A stretch of DNA of 64,000 bases from Hyparrhenia diplandra. Lineage: Eukaryota; Streptophyta; Magnoliopsida; Poales; Poaceae. Location: assembly GCA_015847255.1 (NCBI GenBank), contig JADLZK010000215.1, positions 1 to 64,000 on the forward strand, read 5' to 3'. The position numbers and the translations under genes were made by a program. Shown here piece after piece: positions 1 through 12,419 of the stretch. Numbering within the stretch: position 1 is the first letter of the stretch; each line of letters begins with the position of its first letter. The notes under the pieces are model-generated. The model saw only the letters and a list, made by a program, of their open reading frames with translations. It was not told the origin of the DNA and searched no databases.

Positions 1-476
1 GTTTCTTACATACAGAATTTAAATCACAGTTGCGCTCTCAGCAGAATGTGTGTTTGCATGTTGCAGGTGGCTACTTTAGTATGCTCTTTGGTCATATGTT
101 AGATATAAGTGTATTTTCTTTATGAACATATGTATTTGATTGACAAACGTTTTGTTATACTTTACCGAAGATGGATCACCACATTTTCCTTTTAATATTT
201 TGGCATAAAATTACCAAGAAACAAAACAATAATTCTGCCTATGTAGAAAAAAAGTCTATTGCATTTCGCGGCATGCGTGCGGAGAGTTCTCCTAGTTAAT
301 GATAAAGGAGAAACACATTTCTGGTACACTTGCATATATGTGTATATATGTATACCTGAAAAAGACTTAGCAGATTAAGCAATCTGACGTGGCAGTCAAC
401 GGTACACAACAGGGTAGTCGTTGGCTCGATTCACAGGCCGGCAAAATATATTTGTTACTAGAGTACTAGTAACAAT
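1..476. other. intergenic, nothing recognised
   Basis: AT-rich sequence downstream of the DC1 locus, which ends at 477. I see no coding frame with family features, no RNA gene and no terminal repeats. Confidence 0.5.
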
Positions 477-1204
477 TTAACTACCCCAAGTTGAACTGAA
501 AAGTTTTCCCCGCGGATGCCCGTGTCGATAACCTTTAACGCCGCCGGTAAACTCGTCGGTGTGCTTCTTCTGCATCGCAGCCGCCATCGTCGGCACGCTC
601 GCCTCCAGGAGGCCGCCGTGGACGCTGGCCTTGTAGGCCTGTTCCCAGCTCTGGAACGCGACCTTCTTCATGCACGCCAAGTGCAGGTACCCGTGAGTGC
701 CGCCGTAGCCCCAGCGGTACGCCCAGAGCTTCTTGCTGGCGCCGTGGTCGCACACGACGCATCGGCGGTGGTGCTTGGCGTCGGCAGCGGGGGGGCTTCC
801 AGCAGATGAGCTGGGCCACCAGGTGGCCGCCCAGGAAGGCGCTCGTCTCCATCTTGAGCGCGGCGCAGGTCGGGTGCAGGTCCAGGTCCTTGGCGAAGCA
901 GTGGTACACGAGGCCCGGCGTCCGGAGCCCGCACGCGTTGCAGAACGTCTTGTCGACCGGCGGCGGCGCCTCGGGGAGGAGCTCGAACTCGGCGTCGTCG
1001 CCGATGAGAGGGTGCGTCAGCGTGGGCGCGGCCGTCGTCGTCGCCGCACCTGTAGCGATGCCCTTGGCCGTTGCCGGGCTCCTTGCACCCGTCGCACCGG
1101 AACGGCGGCGCGCCGGCCGTGGTGGTCACCAGCTTCAACGTGTGCGCTGGGTGCGCGGCGTGGGTGAGCTCCGCTGGAAGCTCCTCGAACTCGAGCATCT
1201 TCAT
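477..1204 (-). pseudogene. DC1 (Cys/His-rich C1) domain protein, two frameshifts
   Basis: DC1 proteins are plant zinc-binding proteins built from repeated C1-like Cys/His fingers; their molecular roles are mostly undefined. The start at 1204 (MKMLEFEELP...) is followed by HPAHTLKL, then FRCDGCKEPG and HRYRC, the first half of a DC1 finger. The usual second half (C-x-F-D-x-H-x-x-C) is missing, and the frame changes near 1035-1060. The next frame gives TFCNACGLRTPGLVYHCF and DLDLHPTCA, a second finger. The frame changes again at a run of seven G near 790-796. The third frame gives VCDHGASKKLWAYRW and GYLHLACMKK, and ends with a stop at 477. No introns are needed. The first break looks like a short internal deletion; the second could be a homopolymer error. 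Identity as DC1 family is secure; functional status is doubtful. An upstream in-frame ATG at 1270 is less likely because the family starts near the first HPxH. Confidence 0.85.
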
Positions 1205-1273
1205 GGTTGAGTACGTACTAGGTTGGATTGCACTTGGTTTTGCTTGATCTACGTACGCTTGCCCTGCCACTCG

Positions 1274-1280
1274 TATATAT
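1274..1280 (-). promoter_or_regulatory. TATA box of the DC1 locus
   Basis: The string tatatat (minus strand gatatatacga) lies about 70 bp upstream of the ATG at 1204, normal spacing for a plant core promoter. Confidence 0.5.
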
Positions 1281-2392
1281 CCTGCAGTTCTGAATTTGTG
1301 TGCACGGGCAGAGAGCTTTGCAAATTAAAATGGCACAACACGTGAGAAAATTTCAAAGCATTGACTGGTCCAGTCAACGCGTGACAGTGTATGAACCCAC
1401 TCAGTCCCTAAAACAGTGTGGTCTCAAAACAGACAAGTGCAGACGTAGAAGTCCACTTGCCACACGATTTTATTTTCCCGGGTCTCCTGGTCATCGATCT
1501 GTTTTCATCCTGGCCGGCCGTGTCCCTACTCCGGTTGGCCATGTGCTCCACGCTTCTGAACTGTTACGCCACCCTGACTAGCTAGCTGGAAGAGGTCGCC
1601 GACGTGACGTTCACCACAAGCGCGCCGGGCACCAGCAACGCCTATAGGCCTACCTTTGCGTGCGCGTCCTACAGCAGCAGGGTTAGTCGCTGACGCCTTG
1701 CCGAGGAGGTCGATGACCGGGATAGATGTGACTAAGAGTAGTGCCGGCTGCTGGCCAGCGGATGTTAATTACCGACCGGTCGGCGGCTAACATCCCGCCC
1801 ACCACCTCTTTAGGCGGGCGGCCCAAGACCCGCCCAGCCCAAGGCCCGCCCGGCCACCCGGCCCGGCGCCCGCTGCTATCGTTTTGCCGTCGCGTCATCG
1901 CTGCCGCCCTCGTCGCCGCTTACGGCGCCGCCCCAGCCCGTAACTTTAGGGTCAGCGCCCCGTCTCCGGCGACCTCACCTCCCCGTCTACTCTTCCCCCA
2001 GCCATAGAAGGAGCCCGACCCGGCCTTGGCCGTGGACGCCGACACGGGCGACGGAGAAGCGGCTTCGGCCGGGCGGCGGGCGCCCCGCCGAAGCCCGGGC
2101 GGGAAAGCCCCATCCGGATGGGTATGGGTAGGCGGCGGGGAGCTCGAGGTGGCCGGAGGTGGAGAAGAAGGCGGAGACGGGCTGGGTTGGGGTTCGGCTT
2201 TGGTGTGAAGAAAGGGGGGGACGGGGAGGGACTGCCGCCACCGGCGCCCTAGGGCGCCCGGCGGCGTGGACGATGCGTCGGGGCTGGGCTGCTAGTCGGG
2301 CCGGCCCACCTCCGTGGTGGCCGCTACACTGCGCCTGGCGGGTTGGCCGGGCTGGCGTCAAGGCGAAGCTGGATGGATCGAGATGAGATGTT
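1281..2392. other. intergenic; GC-rich stretch 1740-2390
   Basis: No family-like coding frame. From about 1740 to 2390 the sequence becomes strongly GC-rich (many cggcg and gcccg strings) with open frames on both strands that resemble no protein I know. It ends where the solo LTR begins. It may be transposon-derived, but I see no termini. Confidence 0.4.
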
Positions 2393-2397
2393 AGATG

Positions 2398-3314
2398 TGT
2401 TAGAAGATTTAGGGCTTTTGGCCCAAATATTCCCAAATATAAATCCCAAAGGACCACTCACACATGCATGATATGGTGGGATTTTAGTCCCACATTGCTA
2501 GTCTAGAAGCAAAGTGAGGCCAACTTAAATATGTGAGCCATCTCCAACTAGATGTAGCTATGGTGTGAGAGGGGAAAGGAAGTAACACGCGCTCGCCATG
2601 CGGGCGTGGCGTGGCGTGGCGGCGGGCTGGCGCGACATGCGCGTGAATGGTCCGACCATTCTTCGCGCCGTGCTGGGTCTTGGCGGCTTTCTTTTCGCTA
2701 CTCGAAATTTTGCATGCATGGAGAAAATTGCGCTGTCCTATTTGGAAGGTCCATTTAGGAAATTACCCTAACGATTGCTCTATTGCCTTAATGTTGTGAT
2801 TGACTCAGCCAATTACTTGCCTTAGCTCGCGTTGCGCGGTATAAATAGAGAGGCGTCACGTCAGTCCCTAACTACGCCGAGAAATCATTCTCTTCGGTGC
2901 CATCGTCCGAGAAGCTGCCGCCGTCTTCCCCATCGTCGCCGACGTGCCATCGTCGCCGGAGAGCAGGCCCGAAGCCCGCGATCTCGTGTCCTGCACGGGG
3001 TAGGGGGATATAAAGGTTTTTGGGAAGCGCCGTCCACTGCTTTCGCTAGACGTCTTCTTCCTCTTCATCGGTCTCCATCACCCGGTCTACCGTCTACTTT
3101 GCGCTGCTAAGCGCCGGCAACTAACGCGTAAGAATGTCGATCCTCCCTTCTGTTCGTACTCTTGTTCTTGCTGTTGCTAGCACTAGATTACCAGCGCTTG
3201 TCTAGTTTTCGTAAGTGCTAGTGATGAATCATATATATCTGATACATGTTGTAGATCTTTTTCTAATTGTCGGAATTAATTATTGCGTCACTGGAATTGC
3301 TCTTATTTCCAACG
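2398..3314 (+). mobile_element. solo LTR, copia-like, with 5-bp target duplication
   Basis: The element starts tgttagaagattt and ends ttatttccaacg (expected ca, one base changed). It is flanked by agatg at 2393-2397 and agatg at 3315-3319, a perfect 5-bp target-site duplication. A TATA box (tataaataga) lies at about 2839-2848. A second upstream motif, gtcccacattg at 2487-2497, is followed by taaata 28 bp later. No internal domain follows, so this is a solo LTR left by LTR-LTR recombination. The copia assignment rests on resemblance to grass LTRs I recall and is less certain than the boundaries. Confidence 0.75.
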
Positions 3315-3319
3315 AGATG

Positions 3320-4132
3320 TCCGTGGTGTACTGGTAGCTTTGGATGCTAATCAAATTCGTCAGAACGTACGTAGGCACAAGCACGACTCGTTGATTTGGA
3401 GCCCTCGATCGGACAGGGCGAAGGACCAGGGCTGCGCCAGCTGGCGTCGGAGGGAAGTTTTTTTTTGGCCGCGAGACTACGATGGCAAAAGTCGCGGGAG
3501 GTGCGCATATATGCGCGTAGAGGGATTGCTTTTGCAACTCTCTAAAATTGTCAAGTGGTTTGCAAAACTGTTGTAGATGTTTTTGCAAAAAATTGAAGGA
3601 TATCAAGCAATTGCCAAACTGTTGGAGATGCTCTTAAGGTGGTAAAAAACAGAGCATAATAGAAACTGTTCAGAATTCCAGGCAGCGCAGAAACTTCAAC
3701 TTGTAATAGATATATTTCTCATACCAGAGCAGATAAAAAGTGATTACAACCCCATTTGAAAGATAAATAAGTCTAGTTATTCTCATAAAAATTTCATAAG
3801 CATTGGACTAACAGATTATGAGATATAAGACAGAAAAACACATAATGCTCCGAAAAACAGCATGCAGAGAGACGTGATATAGCGACCCAATATTATAATT
3901 CAGCAACCTTAAACATTAAAAAGTTTAACTAAAGGATTTTGTGGACATTCCCACAACCTCCGGCAGTCATTACAAAACTCCAAATCACACATAATGACAA
4001 GCAAAACCAACGACGAACACACCAAAGTTCACAAGCACACACTAGACCCGACTTGACTTAACTTGGGCAACTAGCGTCTTTATTACACAAAGGGGACTCC
4101 TTAACTCTTATGATTACAGCATCTTGCTTGTT
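3320..4132. other. intergenic, 3' side of the SDR locus
   Basis: No gene. The end of a MITE-like sequence (ttggagatgctctta near 3620-3640) has no visible partner terminus. Downstream is the AT-rich 3' flank of the minus-strand SDR gene. Confidence 0.4.
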
Positions 4133-4599
4133 TCAGTTCTTATCATTGATGATTTTGTCGAAGATCCCTGGCCTACCAAGCTCCTTTTTGAGATCATCGC
4201 ATTGGGTTTCCATGACATTAGCTATGGTGGTTTCCATGACATCAAGTAAGCTATTTTCTTTTGGAGTTGGATAACACCCATTAATAGTCATGCCTCCATC
4301 AACTGAAATCGTTTGGCCTGTAATATACATGGAACCAGGCATGCAAAAGAAAAGCAACAATAGAAGATATTTCCTCTGGTTCTCCTGCACGCCTGAGAGG
4401 AGCTCGGCTCAATATATTGTCCCTCAATTCCTTGTTTGAAAATATCTGCACAAATAAAGAATATAAAATGAGAGGCCTCATTTGGCTACGAGAAGTAGAT
4501 GAATTCAGCATATTTATACAAACCAATGAATTTCACATACTACTTAGCTATAGATTTAGAATTAGGAGGAAGAAGCAAAAAGATTAGGACGTCTTAAAC

Positions 4600-5480
4600 A
4601 AGTTCTTCTCCATTTTTGGATCTTTCACAATGAAACAAGGGCTCCAAGTGAGAGTTGGGAGAATAAGTGGTTAGAGAAGTCACCTCTGAAGGAACAATAT
4701 CTTTTGTTATCACTAGTAGAGATTTCAACTTCTATGACAGTTTCACTCATGACAAATCAAAAAGGTCATAGAAAAGTGATTTCTATGCTGATAACAAATT
4801 ATCGTAGAAGTTGAAATCTATACTAGTTTATAACACTAGCAAGACATTATAGCTAAGGTTTTTGGTACATCACTTCTAAACATTTCATGGAAGCATGTTT
4901 CAATTGGACCTAAATTGGCTTGGAATGAACTTCTATCTTGTATTGCTCAAGAGAATATTTTGTCCACTATAAGTTGAACCAAAAAGGGGAAGTTTCTGCT
5001 GGGATCCTATTACTCAGCTTTAATTTACATGGAGGTTCCCAACTTAAATGTAGTTTGGAGGTTAAAGGTTCCAATCAAGATCAAAATTTTTCTTTAGTGT
5101 CTTTGTAGAGGAGTGATTTAAAAAGGTAAGCCAAATGCAATTGTCAAGGTCGTGAAAAGTGTTGATTTTGTCACAAAATGGGACAATTAAGCAAGTCTTA
5201 GAATGTAATTTTGCCCATGTGGTTTGGAGCTGCAAACATGTCGCGCTTTTAAGCTTTCCTCAACCTTGTGATATTTCTTGTGTGTTTGGGATTTGGTTTT
5301 GGGGCTCGGGAGGGAGGTAAAACCTTTGGTTCTGCTTGGGGTTGCAGCTACTTGCTGGATGTTTTGGTTATGCAGAAATGGTTTTGGTATCCATTGGCAC
5401 CGTGCACACTTGGCTGGCAGCATTTGGTTGCAAATGGCACCACAACATTAATTAGCTCAAGTGAGCGTGGTGTTTTTTCC
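4600..5480 (+). mobile_element. decayed LINE fragment (zf-RVT region), inside intron 4 of the SDR locus
   Basis: Plus-strand frames broken by stops and shifts read ENKWLEKSPLKEQ, WRLKVPIKIKIF, a Cys/His stretch near 5150-5230, and AATCWMFWLCRNGF near 5340-5380. This order matches the C-terminal zf-RVT part of plant L1-type reverse-transcriptase polyproteins. It is heavily decayed and interrupted by the MITE at 4711-4828. Its ends cannot be placed exactly. Confidence 0.6.
4711..4828. mobile_element. 118-bp foldback MITE, CACTA-type ends
   Basis: The left end cactagtagagatttcaact and the right end (aagttgaaatctatactagt, then t) are inverted copies over about 26 bp. The 3-bp sequence tat flanks both sides (4708-4710 and 4829-4831), the duplication length expected for CACTA transposition. 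It lies inside the LINE remnant, so it inserted later. Confidence 0.65.
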
Positions 5481-8321
5481 TGAGGCACATTTGTGTCCAT
5501 TTAGTCATAGGATTGATAGTCATTAGTTCCAAGTCTTTTTTTTTTATCTTTGTTTTAGGGTGTGTGCTCTTATCAAGAGGCTGGAAGTGGCGGGTTTATG
5601 TTTTTGTATCAACTTAATGTAATGACTAACTTAATAAATGCCTTCCATTACACAAAATCAGATTATTCTATATTACAACTACAACTAAACATGGACTATA
5701 GAAATTGTTGGAACATAATATATTTTTCAATGATTAAGGATTGAGTGACTTTGTCCGCTAATACATTTGGTTACTCCAGCTAGATGAAATTATAAATCAA
5801 AAACAACGTAGCAACAACAAAAATATCACCAGAACTGAAATCTTTTTGTTAGTTGAGCATGCAGCTTCAATTCAATAGTATAGCATCATCTAAATTTTTG
5901 CAGATTTGGTGTACAGTAGATTTTGCTAAGAAAATATTTAGAACATAAAATTTTGCATAATAAAACATGTATCTTGCCAATTGTATTTATAGCAACTCAT
6001 ACAAATATGGGTTGACTATATTGCAGTAAGACTTAATATAACAGAAGTAACATTATCAAAGTTATTGCTGCATGCCAACTACAGAGTATTGTTATTGAAG
6101 GTACTATGCAATGAATCATATGTATGCAGATAATTCTATGATTGATTATTATATTAATGACGGTAAGGTAATCACACATGGCAATGGTATAGATTATTTA
6201 TAGCTTATTTTACTATGCAGTTAGTAAATTTGAATATGTGAAAATAATATAAGTGTTTTTAATTGCTATAATAAACTCACATAATCGCTAATGCTACATT
6301 TGCTAATATATTTGCACAAATCTAGTAAAAACATATTAATATCAATTTCTGTATTGGCAAAAAAGACCCTTACTCCTTTTGTAAGTGATGTCGAGATGTA
6401 CCCCGGGAGCAATAGAATTTATCCTTATGTTGTCTTTTGCCCACTCGCATGCTAAGTTCTTTTTTAATTAATTGGTTCAAAACCAGCTAAAATATGCAGA
6501 AAGCTAGTTAGTTATTCATCAAAAGACGCACTGAACAAACTTGGTTTTAAACATGAGATGAAAATATCAAAGGAACAATAACCAGTATATAGTAATGGAT
6601 CTGTTACCTTTTGTCATTCCATAAATTGGTCCACTAAATAAGGCTACCACTCCCGCAATTGAAGATATAAAAACAATGCTGCCTGACCCAGAGGCTTTAG
6701 AAGTGGATGTGAAAGTAGGGACAAGTGATATGCAGGTTCAAGATTAGTGGCCATAACAATTGAATACTCTTCTGCAGAATGCTCCATTGCTGATTTCCTA
6801 AGGCATATCCCTGCATTGTTTACCTAGAAAACAGATATACATATATGGTAAAATTATTCAGAGCATATATTAGACGCACCATGTTCACTAAAATAGAAAT
6901 GCATTGGTAACCAAGCAGAGGAATGGTAAGGCAAAAAGTGAATACATGTATTGATGTTGAGAAATTTTCTCAACTGTCTTCCTTAACATTGTTGTATGTT
7001 ATATTCTACTCATCATTTCTAGATTGTAAGTTATTATCTAGATTTTCTAGATACATATATTTTACTATGTATATCTACATATAATATATATCTATTAGAA
7101 AGCCAGAACGATGTGCTTTTTTTGACCTTTCTACAATTCTAATAAAACAGATATACATAAACAACTGATGACAATTTTCTATGATAAGTTTTTTTTGTAC
7201 TAGTGTGTATGAGAGTGAATGTGTCTGTTTAGCATGGGGTTCACAGGTGGGGTTCATGATAGTTTTTGTAATTTGATATATGAGATTCATTTTTTGTTCG
7301 TCATGTTGACATTAGTCATTTACTCTTAACACATTAGTCATTCTTTTTGTTTCATTTTGATCCATTGTAGAAACTTAGAGTGTGCACTACCTTTTGCATC
7401 GTTCTAGTCTCTTTTTTGTATAGAAAAAAAGGCGTTTGAGTCTTCTTGCTTGGCTAATTATTTGGCATTCTCGAGATATTTTGTCAGTTGTAATCCAATA
7501 ACAAACTATGTACTTTTCATATGATTGCTAAAGATTTAACTCTACATGTGACACCCGCCTCTGCATAGACAAATTAATACATTTATGCAGTAGATTTCAG
7601 TCTTTCTTATACATGTTTTAAAGATAATGACCGAAGTTCTTGGTTGTTCTGTATGCTGGAATTGTTTGTGTTTTTCTGTGTTATATATTGGCTAATAATT
7701 AAAATCTGAACAAACGCACTCCATTTGTCTAAAAATGTGTGATATTTGTTTGTGCTCATTCAGAATGCATATATTTGTGAAGAGCTTTAGGAGAACAATC
7801 TGTCTCACAGTCTAGCCATCTAATATATATTGGAAAATGATCTACTAAGTTAATTATATAGTAAATTGTTTTGACAACATTATATATTAAAAATTAAGTT
7901 TGTTTCATGATCTTTATTACCTATATTACAAATTTAAGCAAATAGAGTTCGTTTCATGATTTTACTACATATATTACAAGTTTAAGTAAATAAATAGAAA
8001 GTACATACCAAATGATTTTTCATTGATTTTCGTGAATGGAAAAAAAATAGGGCAATGCAAAGCAGGATGTGACACTACTACTGTGGCACCTAAGCAAACT
8101 ATACTGCTTGATTTGTAGGATATGGAAATCGATTTGTAGGGCGTTTTGATAAATGCCATTTCTATATTTTTCAATAAAAATGCAAAAATAGGAAAAAACA
8201 TTTTTCCATCAAAAAATTTTTGCATGAAAATCGCAGACTTTTTTCTCGTGGGCCACGAGGGTAGTAAATTGACCCTTTCAAGACATGCCCCCTCTCTATT
8301 GCTACACCTCAAACTCACTTG

Positions 8322-9616
8322 CACTACTACACAACAAGGATATTGTAACACTTTCTTGTAACATATTCATTGTGTTCAATGAAATTCACAAGAATATAAA
8401 AAGAGTGTTACCTACTTTGGTTGTAACACAAAAACAATTTATTCATAAAAATGTGTTACTAAACAATAATTTTAGTAACACAAAATTAGTGTTACAAGTA
8501 AGATGTTACAATTGAGTACTATTTGTAACACACAAATGGAACATATAAAATATGTTACAAATAAATGCCCTATAGTAACACAAAATAATGTTACCGGGCC
8601 CAAGTGTTACAATGAAACATATACAAGCCACAAGGACAATAGAACCGAGATCATCAGCCGTTGCCAGCTAACTGCCAAGTCCCGCCTTCGGGTTGGTATG
8701 CTCCTCCCTAACACTACATACTATGTAGAAAAAATAAGAGTTGGCCCCATTCTATCTGTGGATTTAGTCTCTTACAAATAGACTTAATAATAAAATGGGA
8801 AAAATTTTTTTTAAATGATCTCGATAGGAAAAATGACCTTTAATAAAAATATAGATCTCTAAAAGTTATGAATCTTTGTTATTCACAACTTTTTCATTTG
8901 AATTTATTTGATGCCTCAAAATGTGGTTGTTTGAATGTCTAACTTCAAAATTTGAATTTTCAATGACCTCGATGGAAAAATTTTCAATGACCTGTACAAA
9001 TAAACTTTTATAGTTCACAACTTTTGATTTGAATTTATCTTGGGCCCCAAATAGTCATTTTTTTGAAGATATGTGGGGAACCAAAATGGGCAATAGACAC
9101 AAGTGATTGTATAGTGTAAAAGGTAGGGAAGCGACATGCAAGGTGAGGTCATGGGTTCAATCCCTATGGTTGCAATTTCTAAAAACTCTAGAAAAATTAA
9201 TAACGTGAGGGATAGTAACTGGTGGGCCTCCCTCCAATAAATAACAATATTTTGCTATTTTATTTTGAATTTTAAAACAAAAAATAAAAATATGTTACAC
9301 TAGATATAGAAAAGTGTTACAAACCATGTGTTCTTTTGTACCATATGATGGCCTAATGTTCTAGTGTTACTAGAATATAAAAAAAAGTGTTACAAACTAG
9401 GTGTTACCAACAAAAAAAAAAAGTGTTACAATAAAAATCCTTGTAACACTAGAAAAAATGTTTCTATAGACAAGTAAAATGTGTTACAAGAAAACCAGTC
9501 TATAGTAACATAGCCTATTGAAACACAAAAAAGAAATGTGTTACTAAGAATGGTAGTAAACATTTTTTTCAATCTATAGTAACATCGGTGTTACTATATC
9601 CCCTACTGTAGTAGTG
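8322..9616. mobile_element. non-autonomous CACTA element, 1295 bp, TSD ttg
   Basis: It starts cactactacacaacaaggat and ends tatcccctactgtagtagtg. The termini are inverted copies (cactactaca shared, then a related ...gga/gggatat). The 3-bp duplication ttg (8319-8321 and 9617-9619) is perfect. Subterminal regions are packed with tgttac and gtaaca motifs in both orientations (about 8340-8600 and 9290-9600), typical transposase-binding subterminal repeats of CACTA elements. No transposase frame is present. It lies in the long intron 2 of the SDR locus. Confidence 0.9.
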
Positions 9617-9659
9617 TTGTATACATAAACCTTTTGTACAATTATACTAAACCTAGTGT

Positions 9660-10995
9660 AAATCGATTATTTGAGCTCCTAAACTAATTCAAATAGAGAA
9701 CTTGTCAACTAAAAGTTTGATAACTTCTCAAGATCTACAACTTTTATTTAGAAAGTTTTTGCATCCTAGATTGTTTACAAAATTTGAATTTCAAAGTTCA
9801 AAGATTCAAACGTGGTTTTGCATGACAAGATGATTTCAAATTAAAAACTTGTCAACTACAATGTTTAATATCTTCTCAGGATCTATAATTTTAGAAATTT
9901 TATATCAAAACGTTAGCCACTATAAAAATTTCTCCATCCGACTGAAATTTTTAGGTCTATAACTTTTTTAGAAATTTTATGTGAACTGAAATTTTATAAC
10001 AAAAAAGTTTAGCAACTAGAAATAATTTCAAATTTTAGAAACTTTCGGACATAGTTTTGCATAACAAAATGATTTCCAATAAAAAAGTTAGCAACTTCAA
10101 ATTGTCATAACTTTTCAATATCTACAACTATTATTTAGGACATTTTTTCATCCGACAAAGTGACAGTGTCGTTGTTCAATGTTCACTTAGTGTCCATAAA
10201 CTATACTGGAGATATACAAATTTTGTAAACAATGTTCATTTAGTCATATGAAAAATGACGAAAACAATAGTTATAAATCTTGATGAGTTCTACAGCTCTT
10301 ATGTTCATGACTCCTTCAGCCAAAATCATTTGACGTTTCAAAATGTTTTTGAACATGTCATTTTAAAATTCAAATTTTGAGTTGTTCACAAGAAAATATG
10401 AACCAAATAATAGTACTAAGAACATAATTAATGGACAGACCAAGATTTTAGATTTTTTTTTGAAAAACCCATCACATTTGGAGTTAGTATAAGGAAGAAA
10501 AACTATTTACAAGCTTTATCCACCGATTAAAAAGAGAAATTAGAGTTCATCGACAATTTGAAATTAACTTTTCAAACAACATTTTGAAGTAGTAAATGAT
10601 TTCAAATTAAAAAAGTTATGAACGTAAAGTCGCATAAAACTTTTCAAGATCCACAAATTTTGTTTTCGACGTTTTTTCCATCTAAGGATGTTTAAGGAAT
10701 TTGATATTTAAAATTTTTTTGGATATCCAAACGATCTCAAATTAAAAAAAATTGAACTAAAAATTTGTAGATCTCATTAAGTGTAACAACTATGATATAA
10801 AAAGTTTGCCCAAATGCACAAGTCGACAACTTTAGTATTAGTGTCAATTCATGGCTAAAACCAATAGTGATGACCCAATATCACTATCGGTTCGTGGCTA
10901 GAACTGACAGTGAAGACCCAAATATCAGTGTCAGTTCATCCTATCGCTTTCCTGTTTTAGCCACCTAACTAGGCACTATCACTGTTGGTTTTCTA
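9660..10995. mobile_element. CACTA-derived remnant without clear termini
   Basis: AT-rich sequence repeatedly carries a degenerate phrase of the form aactttt-caagatctacaact (near 9720, 9870 and 10110). The same phrase builds the tandem repeat inside the CACTA element at 41988-42980. From 10840 to 10995, alternating gtcagttc and ccaatagtgatgaccca motifs resemble CACTA subterminal repeats. No matching ends or target duplication are visible. Confidence 0.4.
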
Positions 10996-11761
10996 AAATT
11001 TGGTCTTATGACCAAATCCATTGAATTATCCATCAAATTGTCGAATGATTGACGAACTCGGATCAATTTCATCCATTCATGGTTTCTGGCGTATGTCTTC
11101 TATATATACAGATATAACCGAAGTTAGCGCTTCCCTGCAGATATATGTGATAATAATCCCTTTTTTTTTTTCGAGAGCGCTTTCTCTTCTTTCTTTCTTT
11201 TATTTAAGAGATTACGTACATGTATGGTCAGTTTAGCTAGGACACATACATATATGGAAATGAAAAAGAGGGATGGAGCTGCTCACAAAGATGTCGAGCT
11301 TGCCGCCGAATTGGGACGAGACGTCGCGGACCAAACGCTCCCGCTGGTCTCTCATGGAGACATCGCAGACGGATCCGGTGACACGGCAGCCCCTTGCATG
11401 CCAATCGTTGAGGCGCTCGTTAAGTTCCGCCTCGTCAAGGTGCACGTGTGCACGGCCGCTCCCAGCGCCAGCATCTCCTCCACCACCGCCTTCCTGCAAC
11501 AAGGGACACACCACACCAAAAGCTAAAGCACTCGATCGAACCCTCCTGCCGGCTCAGCTTGTAGATTAGTATTAGTATATAAATACACTACTGGCCGGTA
11601 ATCATCTGTGGGGTGGAGACTAGGGAGTCTTACCCGATGCCACGGGTACCCCCAGTGACGAGAGCCGTCTTCCCTTGGAGTGACCACCTACCAGCCATGT
11701 ATGTCCTCCTTCCTTGCTAGTCCTTTAATCGATGCTGCATCCTCGCCGTGCATCGACACGG

Positions 11762-11768
11762 TATATAT
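11762..11768 (-). promoter_or_regulatory. TATA box of the SDR locus
   Basis: The string tatatat (minus strand ctatatatacc) lies about 65 bp upstream of the ATG at 11698, a fitting core-promoter distance. Confidence 0.5.
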
Positions 11769-12051
11769 AGACAGAGGCCTTAATTATTAAATTTCCACTT
11801 GACGGAATCGCACAGCACAAGTAGCACCTCAGCGGGTGAAGACTAAATCTCCTCAAGAAGACTCAAGTGTAGGACAAGACCCTCTAATCCTCCCATTCGT
11901 AGTCACACTCCAGCTCATCACCTGTGGCCAAATTTTGGAAAAAAGTCCACGTGAACCCCTTTCAAGCATTAAGGGTGGATCTTCACCCGTAAACTATGAA
12001 AATGGATTTTCTAGGCCCTAAACTTTCCAAGGCCGGAATAATAACCCCCTA

Positions 12052-12418
12052 GGTGGTTTTTAGATGGTGGTTTTGCTACAGTAGCAGAAGCACTTTTTCT
12101 TTTATTTGTTTCCATTGAATATGGACTCTTCATGACTAGATCTTACATAGTGAATATATCATATGATATGCTTTAGTACAAATTTTATTCCAGTTAATTT
12201 TAAAAAAACATAGATAAAAAACTACAGAAAAAATTTTGTACTAAAACATAACATATTATGTGTTCAATGTGTAGATCTATTCATGTGTTCTCTAATAAAA
12301 TTAGATTTTCTATTTTACAATTTTCCAATGATTTACTATGATTTTTAAAAAATCAGTGAAAATAAATTAAAAGACAAAACTAACATCACTGTAGCAAAAC
12401 CACTATCCAAAAACTGCC
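12052..12418. mobile_element. foldback (MITE-like) element with ~27-bp arms
   Basis: The left arm tagatggtggttttgctaca (with flanking bases, 12057-12083) is inverted as actgtagcaaaaccactatc near 12388-12413. The interior is AT-rich with no coding frame. A related sequence with the same ggttttgctacagta core occurs near 45310-45350, so this is a dispersed family. A target duplication is not obvious. Confidence 0.5.
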
Positions 12419-12419
12419 C

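Larger units (their letters stand above)
4133..11698 (-). pseudogene. tropinone-reductase-like short-chain dehydrogenase (SDR), five exons, several frameshifts
   Basis: NAD(P)(H)-dependent SDR of the plant tropinone-reductase-like group; the substrate cannot be inferred. Exon 1 (11634-11698) starts MAGRWSLQGK and holds the cofactor motif TGGTRGIG. Exon 2 (11287-11493) carries EAELNERL and RVTGSVCDVS. Exon 3 (6608-6823) has VNNAG, the catalytic Ser region (FISSIAG) and YGMTK (YxxxK). Exon 4 (6374-6486) has NLACEWAKDNIRIN and APG. Exon 5 (4133-4445) has APLRRAGEPEEISS, ITGQ and SVDGGMTING, then an atypical tail of about 40 residues. All junctions fit GT-AG. Indels break the frame in exon 2 (before EAELN), exon 3 (before SGSGS), exon 4 (before NLACE) and exon 5 (in the T-run before CMPGSMY). 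Four breaks in five exons argue for a pseudogene. Intron 2 is about 4.5 kb and contains a CACTA element; intron 4 contains a LINE remnant. Confidence 0.85.

Noticed and set aside
8146..8781. Short open frames at 8.1-8.8 kb as small genes
   Set aside because: They are AT-rich, overlap on both strands, and mostly fall inside the CACTA element and its flank.
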